64,000 nt of DNA, taken from contig JAVHNS010000003.1 of the NCBI GenBank assembly GCA_036872755.1, positions 1,488,001 to 1,552,000 of the forward strand, read 5' to 3'. Under the pieces are notes generated by a model, which ran no database searches, was not told the DNA's origin, and saw nothing but the letters and a program-made list of their open reading frames with translations. The position numbers and the translations under genes were made by a program. Source of the DNA: Orbilia blumenaviensis (lineage: Eukaryota > Ascomycota > Orbiliomycetes > Orbiliales > Orbiliaceae). This document shows positions 23,087 through 34,214 of this stretch, one piece after another (the stretch's first letter is position 1; each line of letters opens with the position of its first letter).

Positions 23087-24607
23087 CAGCAAGCATGGTC
23101 GCAGCTGTGTAGGTGTGGAGCACCGAAGAGAATTAATATTAGTAGCTAAAAATAACATGTTTACCAGCGTTTGGGGAGATTGCGATCTCAGTCGAAATCT
23201 CGAAGAGCCCAGTCCAGTCCAGTCGATTCGTACATATTTGGTCACCAATCATTCAATCAATCAAAAGTAAATCGGCTCGATTTGACTCGGCTCAATTGTA
23301 TGTGTGTGTATGATATGAAGCTGGGCTGGCATGTACCATCGTATCGATAGCCAGATATTAAGGGAGACGACAGGAAGCGGATCTTATCAGCTGTCGGGTT
23401 TCGGATTTATTGATTCGTCTCTCCACAGCCTTGTACCAGTACATGGACATGTTTACTTATGCAATGCACCGTCGATACCTATACTAGGCCGGAAAATCCA
23501 CGCCGGTCGTGTCCTGTGCTCGTTATCATCTCTGTTCTCATCATAGCTCGAGACAATTGTCCGCAGCAAGTCAAGCTTGCAGTGCAAAGCAGTCGATACT
23601 GGAAATCGAGGCGGACCTAGATCAATCCCAAGATTATTGCAAGATCAGTATGTTGCACAGAAGATCCTTTCTGAGTTTCTTCGCGGTATTCAGGGTTGAT
23701 CGATGCTGTCCAAGATTCCGTGCTTCGAAAAGAAAGTGCCTTTTGCGGTCTTAGAAATGTCTGGGTGAACAACTGGCAGGTGGCCAAAGCTAGCTATAGC
23801 TCCAGTGCCATGGAAATGGCTTGCTCGTTTTGTGGCCGGATGGAGCTTTATATCAATGGTTTGGAGTTTGGTTTGCATGCAAAAGTTCACGATATCACTC
23901 GCAGTTCTCCGTAAGCGCGTCCAAGAAATGTTACCTCCGCGCAGACATATCCAGCCATACAGAAAGCCGTCGCATGTCATCATCCAAGACCGGCTGAATA
24001 GTCTCTTTAGTAAAAACCCCGGACTTCGTAAGCACCTTCTTCTTGGGTATCTTCATTTTTTTTTTTCTGACCGTCGAAAAATGTGGCCTCTCGGCCTTCG
24101 CGCTGTCCGAAGCCTCGGATCAAAGAGAAAAGTTTTCTCGGTGACGTTCCCTGGAGGGCCTTGTTGAGCACACCAACACCCTTGATGAGCGAGGTTTAAT
24201 TTCCTCAATCGCTAGGTGGAGATAGCGAACAAGTAAAAACCAACAGGGGTACCTCAGCTGAAGGCGGTCAGAGATCGAGAGCAAGCCCCTGAAGCCCAAT
24301 TTCCCGCCTGAGGGAACCGGCAATGTGGGCAGGCTTCGAACGAAAATAGACGGATTGACAGAGGTATAGCAACCAATGGGGTTGACCGGATGAGTAGACA
24401 TAGACCGAGTTTTGACGGCGATAATGTGATACGATTCGTCCTGCAGAAGCCTTGTTGACGACATGCAAGAAATCAGAATCCAATCTTTCGACTGGTCTCG
24501 CGGCAGGACCGTTTTTTTGGTTTTGTTTTGACGGGTCAAATGTAAATATTGACAGTTTTTGTGTGATATTGCATCATATCTTCAAAAAACCCTTTTTTGG
24601 GGGGTTG

Positions 24608-24630
24608 ATGTATGTATTCCGTACATACAT
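24608..24630. repeat. Perfect inverted repeat
   Basis: ATGTATGTA and TACATACAT flank a 5-nt loop (TTCCG). It is a potential hairpin; no associated gene was seen. Confidence 0.6.
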
Positions 24631-26013
24631 ATGCAAAGGACCCTCAAGCCTCCCAGGGATCTCACGAGGCGGCCCTGGTTGTCGAGATATTTTCAAATGA
24701 GGCTAGAACTTTGTGATCGTGATCTTGGAACCGCATTCCTGATCTAATATCTCCGGAGGGACTAGCCCACGCGTCGCCTACGTGTTTTGCAGTGACAGGA
24801 TTGCGAGACTTCGGTCAGGCATTTTGTGCTAGGTAGGATCCACCGATTGCATGCATTTGCTCCGTCGAGCGTCGTCTGCTGCAACCCCCAGCCGTTGCAG
24901 TTCACAGGCGAGACAAAACAGACGCCGGCTGATACGTACCGTTTAAGTGGGTTATTTGTTTACATGTGTGTATTGTCTGTATTGTCTCGTACTGTGGGCG
25001 TCATTTGCCATCGAGATTAAACGTGCGAGATACGCACATGGTACAGACACACGGAAACAAGCACAAATCTGCGTGCCAAAGTGTGCTGTACTCGTACGGA
25101 TAGAAAAGGCGCACTTTCATGGTGTTTGATGAGGGTCAGCAGCAGGAGCATGTAAGCTGTCGCAGTAGGAGGTCCGATATGGCACTCGGCTGGGCCAATC
25201 GACAAAAGGTCTCTCGCCTCGAGAAACCACCACTCAAGAACCCGGTCGAGGAAGAAGCAAAGGGGTGGAGCAAATGCGAACTAGTGGGGCCAATCGAAAG
25301 TCCCTGCCAGAAGGAGCGATTCACCGTGACAACCAGCCCCAGCAAAAAAGGGAATACTCCCAGGCTGGAGCAAAAAAATGGGAAATGGGAAATGGTGCTG
25401 TGGTCCACGGCGCTTTTGGCTGGTGGTTGGCTGGCTGGCTGGAGCCCGGGCAAGGCTGGTTGCAGCTTGTCTTGTCCACCACTTTTTGTTTTTCCTTTCC
25501 AGCCATCTTTTAGCTAGCGGAATTGTTGTTAGTGACTTTTGACTTGACTTGAATTGACCTGACTACCACTAGTGTCGTGGATGCAATGTAATGTACCTTG
25601 TCTGTAGTGGTTTGTTTGCATGCGATTGAGCTTGATAGTGGTGGTTGTGTGGTAGAGAGAAGAAGTGAGGTGGTTGATGGCAGGTAAATAGACGGCCAGA
25701 CCAGCCTCCTGCATTTCAGCATTTAAACCCAGTCCGCCCGCCGTCAACTGCACTTCTTTCCTCTTCCTCTTTCATTCACACAACCATCACGAACTCAATT
25801 GACCATCCGCTTTCACGACCCATCTCAAGACTGAATAAGAGAAGTAGACGCTTAGAAGTCACTTCTTTTTTCACGACTCCTCTTTGTAACGATCTTTCCG
25901 TCACGAAGGATCCTTCATACGGGGTTTCAGTCTTCGAATTCCCAGTCTTTTCTACTTCTTTCGACTAGTACACGGTAAACACGTGTACTTTTTGGAAGAT
26001 TTAGAAATAACAG

Positions 26014-27570
26014 GACTTCGAGTCTAAAATCCGCAAGGGCCCGCCCTGGAAATCAGTCAATCTGGACTTTGACGCGAGAGTACCCATCCCCCCCAGTCTC
26101 TTTCCTTCGGCTTATAAGACGAAGGATACAAAGGACAAAGACGCGAAGAAAGTAGACGAGAAAGACATCAAGCTCAGGAAAAGAGACAAGTTCTTTGCCG
26201 GCGTTGCTACCGTTGCTGCTCTCGGAAAAGGCTCAGACTCCTCATCCTCCTCATCTAGCTCCTCAAGCTCTTCTTCATCCTCTTCAGATTCAAGCTCTAG
26301 CTCCGGCTCCTCATCTTCCTGCACAGACGAATCTTCTTCAGCTACTGGAGAAGAAACCGCCTCGGAAGTCACTTCTGAAAACACTCACGCACACTCCCAC
26401 CACGGACGTCGTGCTTTCGCCGCTGGTGCTGCCGCTGGTCTAGCCGCTGGTCACGCCGCTCACTCTACCCACACCACCGCCCAGTCTACCGCTGGTTCTC
26501 TGCCAATTCGCGCTCACCCAAGTGAGAAGCAATTCCACACCGTCAACCACCACTCGGACGAATTCCACGTGAAGAACGTCCATATCAAGGTTCCTGAGTC
26601 AGAGACTGAAGTCGAGACCGAATCCTCTTCCTACGATTCCAAGTCCACCGCTACCTCGGAGGACTTCCCTAGATACAAGGCCGCTGCCCCACGTGTCTAC
26701 GTCTCTAACCCAACTTACGTTGAGCAAGTAGACGTTACTTTCCCTCAGCAACAGATTACCGTTCAAGCTCCTTGCAAGACCGGTAAAGCCCCAGAAGACT
26801 GCGAGTGCCCACCACAGGTCGTCGTCGTCAAGAAGGAAAAGAAGGAAAAGAAAGAAATCAAGGAAAAGAAGCCTACCAAGAAGCCCTCTTCCAAATCCTC
26901 CAAGATGTCTGAACACTCCGCCCGCCACCACCACCACGCTGAGTACTTCGGCCGCAAGGTCGATGAATTCTTCCACCCAGTTGAGACTGCCAAGGCCAAC
27001 ATCGCGAAGTCCTACTACGCGAAGTCCAAGAAGGCTTACTCCCTCCCTGACGTTGACATCACTGTCTCCAAGAAGGTTGTTGCCCCCAAGCCAAAGGCCC
27101 CAGTCGCTGTTGCCGCCACTGGTACCGACTTCACCATCCCATGCCACCACATCCGTGTCGGTGACTTGGTCATCCTCCAGAAGCGTCCATGCCAGATCAT
27201 CCGCATCACTACCTCCTCCGCCACTGGCCAGCACCGATACCTCGGTGTTGACCTCTTCACCCACAAGTTGGTTGAGGAGAACTGTGTTGTCACTCACCCA
27301 TCCCCCTCTGTTGTCCTCCACAACATGGTGACCCCATCCTTCAAGCAATACAAGGTCATCAACGCTGGTGAGGACAGCACCTTGGTCACTGTCACCGATA
27401 GCGGTGAGATCAAGTCTGGAATCGCCGTTGTTGCCCAGGGTGGTCTCTCCAAGAAGATCAACGAGGCCTACGTCGCTTCCCCCGGTGCCGTCCGTGTCCT
27501 CGTCATCAGCGATGGTGACAAGGAGCTCATTGTTGACTTCAAGAAGGCCCACGGTGACTTCAAGCTTTAA
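26014..27570 (+). CDS. hex1: HEX1, Woronin body major protein, with long N-terminal extension
   Basis: Self-assembles into the crystalline core of Woronin bodies, peroxisome-derived organelles that plug septal pores after wounding; restricted to Pezizomycotina. The C-terminal domain (from about 27124) is unmistakable: TIPCHHIRVGDLVILQ, RITTSSATGQHRYLGVDLF, SPSVVLHNM, FKQYKVINAG. The frame is open from 26014, just after a TAA at 26008 and a CAG acceptor. It encodes a Lys-rich segment, a long Ser/Asp run (26224-26330), Ala/His-rich and acidic stretches, KEKKEKK-type blocks and RHHHHAEYFGRK before the core. Codon use is strongly biased, as in a highly expressed gene. No ATG exists in any frame from 25680 to 26904; the first in-frame ATG is 26905. 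The start is therefore unresolved: an upstream exon, or a non-AUG start such as CTG at 26062 (A at -3, G at +4). The C-terminus is FKL, not the SRL-type peroxisome signal usual in HEX1. Confidence 0.9.
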   Translation, partial: DFESKIRKGPPWKSVNLDFDARVPIPPSLFPSAYKTKDTKDKDAKKVDEKDIKLRKRDKFFAGVATVAALGKGSDSSSSSSSSSSSSSSSSDSSSSSGSSSSCTDESSSATGEETASEVTSENTHAHSHHGRRAFAAGAAAGLAAGHAAHSTHTTAQSTAGSLPIRAHPSEKQFHTVNHHSDEFHVKNVHIKVPESETEVETESSSYDSKSTATSEDFPRYKAAAPRVYVSNPTYVEQVDVTFPQQQITVQAPCKTGKAPEDCECPPQVVVVKKEKKEKKEIKEKKPTKKPSSKSSKMSEHSARHHHHAEYFGRKVDEFFHPVETAKANIAKSYYAKSKKAYSLPDVDITVSKKVVAPKPKAPVAVAATGTDFTIPCHHIRVGDLVILQKRPCQIIRITTSSATGQHRYLGVDLFTHKLVEENCVVTHPSPSVVLHNMVTPSFKQYKVINAGEDSTLVTVTDSGEIKSGIAVVAQGGLSKKINEAYVASPGAVRVLVISDGDKELIVDFKKAHGDFKL

Positions 27571-28477
27571 ATGCTCTCTTTTTTGCATTTGGGGTTTGGG
27601 TGTCGTCGTCTTCGGTTTTTTTAAAAACTTTAACTCATGTCGTCTTGTTTCAATTACGGTGTAATATTTAATGCTCCTCTTTTTTCATGTACGTAGTCAA
27701 GAATCAAACTTGGATGCTTGTGTGAACCTTCTATTCTTCTATCGTAAATACTGTGATATATGTAGAACAATGTCGTTAATCCTCTACTCTGGGATTGTAG
27801 TTTCGCTTTTGTTGTATCTTGAATAGATACGACGTTAAGATGTGTTGGTATGTCGTTATGGTCGCACAAAAGTTTAATGGTTGATCGTAGACGCTTTAAG
27901 ACAACCAGCTGAGGAAATGTTGACCCACTGTCTGAGATCGGAACATGGCAACTGACTCGCCTTCGCCATCACCATTTATTCTTCTGACTCGTGGCAACGT
28001 AGCGTCTTTTTTCAACGCGGCATGCGTTAACATGTAGAATCATTAACTTGCGCACCTTCGACCCAAATGTGACATGACCAGTCAATATTCGCTGATATAT
28101 TCGCCTTAGGAGGCTCTACCGAGGTACTACTATTATGATGCTAGTTCAAACTATCACTGCTGTGCCAAATATCGATTAGTGCCATAATTATCTCGTTCAA
28201 AATATAGTACTAGTGGATATTCTGATTATTTATGGGAGACATCGCATCACCTATAACAGCATTTACAGACGTATAGCCGAGCGGTATTATATGAAGAAAC
28301 CACTGGACTGAAAATCCGGTTGGGATTAATATAGGGTTAATCCAGTAATGCATATTAGACTAGTATTTGATCCTGTATTGCTAGTTTTGGTCTTATATAT
28401 GAATACATGTATATTTCGGATTCCAGTGTATACTTACCGCTCTGCCTTAGGGATATCCCGCATATTTTAGTTAACAC
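27571..28477. other. Intergenic region between convergent genes
   Basis: 907 bp of A/T-rich 3' sequence. A tRNA-like stretch near 28267-28345 was examined and rejected. No gene is supported. Confidence 0.5.
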
Positions 28478-29938
28478 TTATTCCCATCCTTCGCCAGTCG
28501 AACTGACAAGCCCCACGCCTTTACATCGGTACATTGCCTTGACCTCGTCATCTCCATCTTCGTCTACTACTGTCTCCCATTTCACATCTGCAACTTCACT
28601 TCCGACCCACCTTACCGTCTGTGTATGCAAACTGCCCTCTCCTAAACTTCCAGCATTAACCAAGCTCTCGCCCTCCGCAAGGACCTGGTAAATAACCAAC
28701 TGGTCCTGCAAGTAATGATCCACACATCCTCCATGTTCTACCTCTTCCTGAACCCATCCCCACACTTTTCTGGTCATGTCGCTCGCGACTTTATGAACCT
28801 CCCCTCTCTTACGATCCCAAATCCAATCTCTTGCGATTCTGTACCCATTCCTCGTCTTCGCTACTATTAATAAATAAAATCTGGTGATATGCCCTGAATC
28901 CTCATCCTTTACAATTTCCATGTCCACCCCTGGAGCGCGGTCTTCGAACCAGATATTTAGAGTTTCTCGAAAACTTCTTCTGGCTTCTTCAGGTACAATG
29001 AATGTTACGTCGTAACCGATTATTTCGCCTTGTTCTTGCATTGTGAATCCGGGTATTGTGGTGTTTGCGGGTATGGATGGAATTATAACCTCGATTTCAC
29101 CGGGTATGGTAGGACCTGTTGACCATCCCTTCCTCTTTTCTACAACAGTCATCTCGGGGTATCCTAGGTTCTTCATCGTGGGTACAAAAACCTGGGTGAA
29201 ATAATCTAATGTCGGGGCTTTTGAAACGTGTGTTCCACCGATGACGGTTAAGTGTAGTGGTGTGGGGTCTTCGTCCTTTTTGGGTCCGTTGTAGAGGATA
29301 TATGGTAATACGGCTTGAAGGAGGAGCATTATACTACCTACACCGCCGATTTCGATTGTGACTGTGCGCTTTGGAGATGCATTTCCGGGGATCTCACGTT
29401 CGGTCCAATAGCGGTAGGATAGCTGGGAGACTTTACGTTTACGGGGGAGGAAGGAGACTTCGGTGTTTTCGTTTCTTAGGTGACCGGTATTGGAGGAGGA
29501 CCATTTCGCTCTATATATTTTACGAGTGTTAGTTTTGTGAAGCCGATATCGATGAGGTAGTCTTGGGTTTATTTATTTACAATGTGGACAGACAGGCAAT
29601 GTGCTGAGCCCTCAGACCACCTTTCTTGCCCTTTTTGCCTTCGCGGTTTCCACGGACGTCGTGTATCTGGATGGGTTGCTCGAGGAGAGACGAGAGACCT
29701 GCTGCCGTACGCAGGAGTTGACCGCCACTGTATGTCCCATAGGAATATGGTTAACTATCGGTAATTATGAGTAATATCGTTAATGAAGCCATATATACCC
29801 CTATAGTATACAAGCGCGATGTTAGTTATATGCTTCAACCGAGAATTTCGATATCCGTGGTCGCAATACCTCAAGTGTCCTGCCATCAAGAGTAACCGCA
29901 TCCCTCGCTGGCGCAAAATTTGTTGTTGTTTGTGGCAT
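28478..29938 (-). CDS. RNA 3'-terminal phosphate cyclase
   Basis: Converts RNA 3'-phosphates to 2',3'-cyclic phosphates using ATP through an adenylated His intermediate. Minus-strand exons: 29870..29938, 29799..29800 (2 nt), 29581..29727 and 28478..29510, giving 416 residues. Splicing through the 2-nt exon rebuilds LDGRTLEGGGQLLRTA, the family's N-terminal signature. Downstream are KGGLRAQHIACLSTL, GGVGSIMLLLQAVLP, IGGTHVSKAPTLDYF, VDHYLQDQLVIYQ and GSLHTQT. The candidate catalytic His is residue 368 in LHTQT. Length is somewhat above the usual 340-370 because of insertions around the middle domain. Both introns flanking the 2-nt exon are about 70 nt and carry their own branch points (CTAAC, GTTAAC). 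The ATG at 29938 is the first in frame. An intact enzyme is likely. Confidence 0.9.
29799..29800 (-). other. Putative 2-nt micro-exon (GG)
   Basis: Lies between CTATAG and GTATAT on the gene's strand. It supplies the two bases needed to join GAG at the end of exon 1 to the T that opens exon 3, creating the conserved EGGGQ motif. The flanking introns are 29801-29869 (69 nt) and 29728-29798 (71 nt). Confidence 0.6.
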
Positions 29939-30476
29939 TTTGGATGGCTTTAAATTGGGTGTTGAACAAAGAGTTCGAGAATTTGAATGTTGGGGTACTT
30001 TAATTCGATGCTTGAGACACCCAATGAAGGTTTCTGATGGTAATATGGTACGAAGCCTACGCTTACTGGAATTGATAAATATTTGGGATAGAAACATGTG
30101 GGGACTTTGCCAATTTATGATCAGGAACGGGATGTTGTTACTGCGCGATTGAGGAGCTTGCAATTGCGCTCGATTTGCAGCCGTGCTACATGTGTTCTAC
30201 CATCAAAAGTAAATTAGCTTAACTTTGTGCCGTTTGAGTCACTCAGACCTGGACGGTTTGCAAGGCTGAAAACCACCCGTGCCTAGTTTACCTGACCGTG
30301 GTTTGGAGTCATCACGATTAATCACCTCGATTCATCGAAACTTGGTTCTGCTAGCGAATGCACAGATGTTTGGGTGGGCCTACGCAGCAGATGTAATGGG
30401 ATCAAAAACCCGTACTCTAATACCATTGATATCACACAGCGACATAACGAATATATCTCGGTATTTTAGTAGTCGT
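29939..30476. other. Intergenic region
   Basis: 538 bp between the tandem minus-strand cyclase and deoxyhypusine synthase genes, covering the cyclase promoter. No gene is supported. Confidence 0.5.
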
Positions 30477-31618
30477 CTACTCTACCTTTCCCTTCGCAAA
30501 GGTCGCTGCCACGATCAATGGAAACACTATCGTTGCTTCCGCATAAATCTTGACTGCCTCTCCTCCAATCTTGATCTTCCCCCAACTAACTGCTTCGTCT
30601 GGTCGAGCACCGGCATCACTACCATCGAACTCGTTCGCCGTGTTTACAAACACAGCATAGTCTGCACCATTTCTCATCAAGTTCGCATTCGCAATGTGAT
30701 GCTTCACCACACCTCCACCTAATACTATTATACCCGTGCACGCCGCATTCATTGCCAGGGTGTTTATTTTTCTGATATCCTCGACTATATCTATCCGTAG
30801 CATCTGCGGCGAGGCTTTGAAAGTATGAAAAAAGAGCATGTCGCCAAGTGAACCATCTGTTAAAGCGGGACAGAAAACCGGAATGTCGTTTTTATAAGCC
30901 CAGTAGTATACGCTGTCTTCATGGTTGATTTCTTTTCCAAGTCTATGTATCACTTTCGAGGGTGTCCAGTGTATCCTTTCGTCTTCGGGTAAGGACCTTG
31001 AAGCCTCCTGCTCCTCAAGCATCTTGTCCAGGATTGGAACCACCCAGTCTTCGAATTTACAGTAGTTATCGTTGGGGACGACGAGGTTTCCGATTCGATT
31101 CATGCCGGATTTACGGAGTGTGGCGCCATCCAGATGGAAGGCGCCCATGTAGGTTGGTGCTAGACATTTTATGAAGTCTTCTTCGACACCACCTGCTGTA
31201 GTGACTATTGCGGAGATGTGACGGTGCTGGACAAGATAACGTATTGTCTCGCGAAGTCCGGAGGAGATGAGGTTGGAAGTGTAGCCAAGGAAGATGGTGG
31301 GGCGTTTGGAGGGGTCGGCGGGGTCTTTCCATGATCTCTGCGCAAAAAGAAGAAGGGTTAGCTTTTAAGAAAAGGATGGCTAGGAGAAAGCGGGATGATT
31401 ACCATCTTGTCTACAACTTCGATGGCCTTCCCTAAATTACTGGCCTGGAAGCCCATGTTACTCATGTTGCGGACTATATCGTCTATAGTTATGGGACGGC
31501 CGGTGTATTCGTTGAAGTCAATGCCTTTGACCTGGACGGAACCCTCTGGCATTGGAGCCGATTGTACAAGAACGGCATCGACAGCCTTAGCCGGGCCGGT
31601 TGAATTATTTTCTTCCAT
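30477..31618 (-). CDS. Deoxyhypusine synthase
   Basis: Transfers the aminobutyl group of spermidine to one lysine of eIF5A in an NAD-dependent reaction, the first step of hypusine formation; cytosolic and usually essential. Two exons: 31403..31618 and 30477..31337 on the minus strand, joined in frame ([12 protein letters not shown]), giving 358 residues, the normal family length. Conserved blocks are all present: [112 protein letters not shown]. The catalytic lysine corresponds to K326 in SWGKI. It is divergent with EME1 across a 614-bp spacer. Nothing suggests damage. Confidence 0.97.
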
Positions 31619-32232
31619 TCTTGACGTTTTGTATTCGGTAGTTAATAATATATGAATAGGTACTGGATTACATCCGAGTATTTTGGATTGAAGCGGGATG
31701 TGTTCTTGGTATATATAGACTACTTGATGATGGGGAGGTCGACTATCGATATGGAAGAACAATAAAAATCAGCTGCGACTCGGAAGCTGTGCATAGCGGT
31801 GTTGATGGCGACTGACTGGTTCGAGTATGTTATTTTGAAGCCGGTGAATAGATATCTGTTAGAACAGATGATGGTTTTTTTTTTTTTTGAAACAGACTCA
31901 GGATTCGGACGACTAGAAGAAAAAGTTCAAAAACCAAAGTCATCTCCAACGCTGTCATGTGTTGCGCATTTGTATCCACTCTTTTGTTTGGCCCTCAAAT
32001 CTGTCGCGTCTTCCCAGCTGTAATTACATCCACCCGGGGCGCCGCGACCACAACGAGGACGAGGGCAAGGACAATTGCTAGCTATCGCATTATGAGGATA
32101 TCGACAGTATTGGCTTCAACAGCAGGAGATAGTTCGGTTTTTGTTTGGACAGCAAGAACCCGAGATACCACGAGCTGATCCCTGCGCCGGATTCCTTTCC
32201 CTTTACCATTATATAAATCCACGGCCAATATA
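31619..32232. other. Divergent promoter region (deoxyhypusine synthase / EME1)
   Basis: 614 bp with a T-run at about 31874-31888 and a CCAAT box (32225-32229) just before the EME1 ATG. The short open frames show no family features. Confidence 0.5.
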
Positions 32233-34214
32233 ATGTCGGCCAAACTGCGTGCTCCCGTTATAAGTTTACTGTCCTCTGACGACGAGGTGGAACTTCCAGG
32301 TACAGCTCTTTGTCTCTCTAATATATATTGCTCTGGAATGAGCTAAACATCTATCAACAGCTCCTCGAAAACGAAAGTCCAGTTCAGCATTGAAGGAAAA
32401 TGTTAAACCGCGAAAACGAAGCACCTCGAGGGAGCCGACCGGCGGGAAGGCCTCGAGATCCGTATCTGATACGTCTACAAAAGCTACAGCGATAACAGAA
32501 AGGTCGAAGTCATCTATAAACTCGAAACTCCCGCCCAAAGTTCAGAATGTGTCGATGAAAGTTGTGGACCCGATTACTATTAGTTCCTCGCCACCAGCTT
32601 CGCCGCCACCGGCACCACCGCCAAAGGTACCTCATCATGCTCAATATACAAAGTCGTATCCTAAGATATTTGAAGGGCTATCGTCCGATCCTATACTTTC
32701 ACAGTCTTCACCGGTCGCTCTTCCGTCCCAATCGATAGCCAAACCCCGCGAACCGGTCACTAAAACGAAAACAAAGACGGTGCTCGATGACTTACTGGGG
32801 AGCAGTAGTGAAAATGGTCTCAGCGATGAGGATCGGGTCTCGCCAAAGCGGCCTCTTGAGGCGGATTCAAAGGGGAAGGGAAGAGCTACTAGCTCTGTGC
32901 TTAGCAAGGAAACCCAGGAGCTACTTCGAAGGTTACACACTGAGAACGCTCCAGAGGTTAAAAGGCGGAGGATCGATCGAGTGGATCTCCAGATTTCATC
33001 TTCCCCTGAACCTGCGCCTACTTCAACGGCTCCTGGTAGAAGATCCAAACTCACAGAAGCCGAAAAAGCTGCGCGAGCAGCTGAAAGGGACGCAGCCCGC
33101 GTAGCTAAAGCTGCCGAAAAGGAAGCACAGAAGTTGCAGAAGCAAGCAGAACGTGAACGAAAGGTTCTTGAACGGACGGAGAGCCAGGCGATATCCGCAG
33201 CCAACAAAATCAAGAATTCGCATAAAGATACAATAGGAGAGATGGTTGTAGATGTATCAACTGACTTGTATACCTCTACGACTGGGATACAGCTTCGTGC
33301 CCTCCTAACTGAGATAAAGGTCCACTCACACGCACCGTTCGACTCGTCACTTCCGTGCATTGTCAAATGGCGCAGGGCAGTTAACTCGGATTGGGACCCC
33401 AAGTCAGCCATGTTCATTCCCTGTCCGCTGAGGTTCACGGACGAAACCCATCTTCTGATGGTCATCCAGGCCAAAGAATTTGTCGCCCTCACAAACGCCC
33501 CGGGTGAATTAGACGTATTTGTTGCTAAAATAAAAACAGCATATCCAACCTGTAAACCAATTATTCTTATCGAGGGTCTTATAAAACTTATCAACAAAAG
33601 CAAGAGTAACAAATCTCGAGCTTACTCTGCGCAGGTTAGAAACCATATCCGAGAAGATGGTGGTCGGGAGAAAGTGAGAATAGATAGGGCTGCGGAAGCG
33701 GTAGATGAAGATGCTGTTGAGGATGCGCTGTTGGAGCTGCAGGTCATTCATGAGTGTTTAATATGGCATACGCAGGATGGGACGTATACTGCCGAGTCAA
33801 TTGGGTTTTATACGCAGCAATTATCGATCGCTCCGCATAAGTATGACCCCCCTCCCCTTTACCTAATGATGACCCGCTAACGTCTTCCGGTGTAGACATG
33901 CGAGATCTGTGCTAAACAATTCTGTGAACTTTTGCATGGACACCAAACAGGTCTCATGCGGCAAGACAGTGGATGAGGTTTATAACAAGATGTTACAGAC
34001 TGTGCACATGAGCACACCGGGTATCGCAACGGCGATTCAGAGCGAGTACCCCACTATCCAGGAGCTGTTTAAGGCATTTATGGATCACGGGGAAGATGTG
34101 CTTAAGGATATTAGAGTAGCAAGGACTGGGAATGGAAGGGCGTTAGGACCCGCAATGTCGAGAAAGATTGCGAGGATCTTGACTGGAACTGATGAGTGGG
34201 AGCTAGAGTCTTGA
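32233..34214 (+). CDS. Crossover-junction endonuclease subunit EME1/MMS4
   Basis: Non-catalytic partner of MUS81, which together cut branched DNA (replication forks, D-loops, nicked Holliday junctions) in the nucleus. Three exons: 32233..32299, 32361..33840 and 33896..34214, giving 621 residues. The N-terminal third is disordered and Ser/Pro/Lys-rich, with acidic LLSSDDEVELP at the start and LDDLLGSSSENGLSDED further on. A charged Ala/Glu/Lys coiled-coil follows (about residues 285-350, AEKAARAAERDAARVAK). The ERCC4-type nuclease fold starts near TIGEMVVDVSTDLY and contains PIILIEGLIKLI, LLELQVIHECLIWH and a C-terminal helix-hairpin-helix region (YPTIQELFKAF). The ERKxxD catalytic triad of MUS81 is absent, as expected for EME1. 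Confidence 0.88.

Larger units (their letters stand above)
21847..26013. other. Gene-free region upstream of HEX1
   Basis: About 4.2 kb with no convincing coding frame on either strand. It has an ATTGCT hexanucleotide tract at about 23063-23086, a perfect 9-bp inverted repeat at 24608-24630 and a GGCT-rich run near 25425-25442. From about 25740 it becomes CT-rich and then looks like a transcribed leader for HEX1. A candidate acceptor (CAG at 26011-26013) precedes the open frame. Confidence 0.5.

Noticed and set aside
26599..27588. 329-codon open frame antisense to HEX1
   Set aside because: It is a shadow of the strongly biased codon use of HEX1. The translation is low-complexity (Gly/Val/Leu/Asp) with no domain.
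28267..28345. tRNA-like stretch (AGCCGAGCGG followed by GGACTGAAAATCC)
   Set aside because: It resembles D-arm and anticodon-arm text, but no acceptor stem pairs and the T-loop lacks TTCGA. Treated as chance or an unrecognisable relic.
32641..33612. 323-codon open frame antisense to EME1
   Set aside because: It mirrors the EME1 coding exon. The composition is Ser/Leu/Arg-rich and has no family features.
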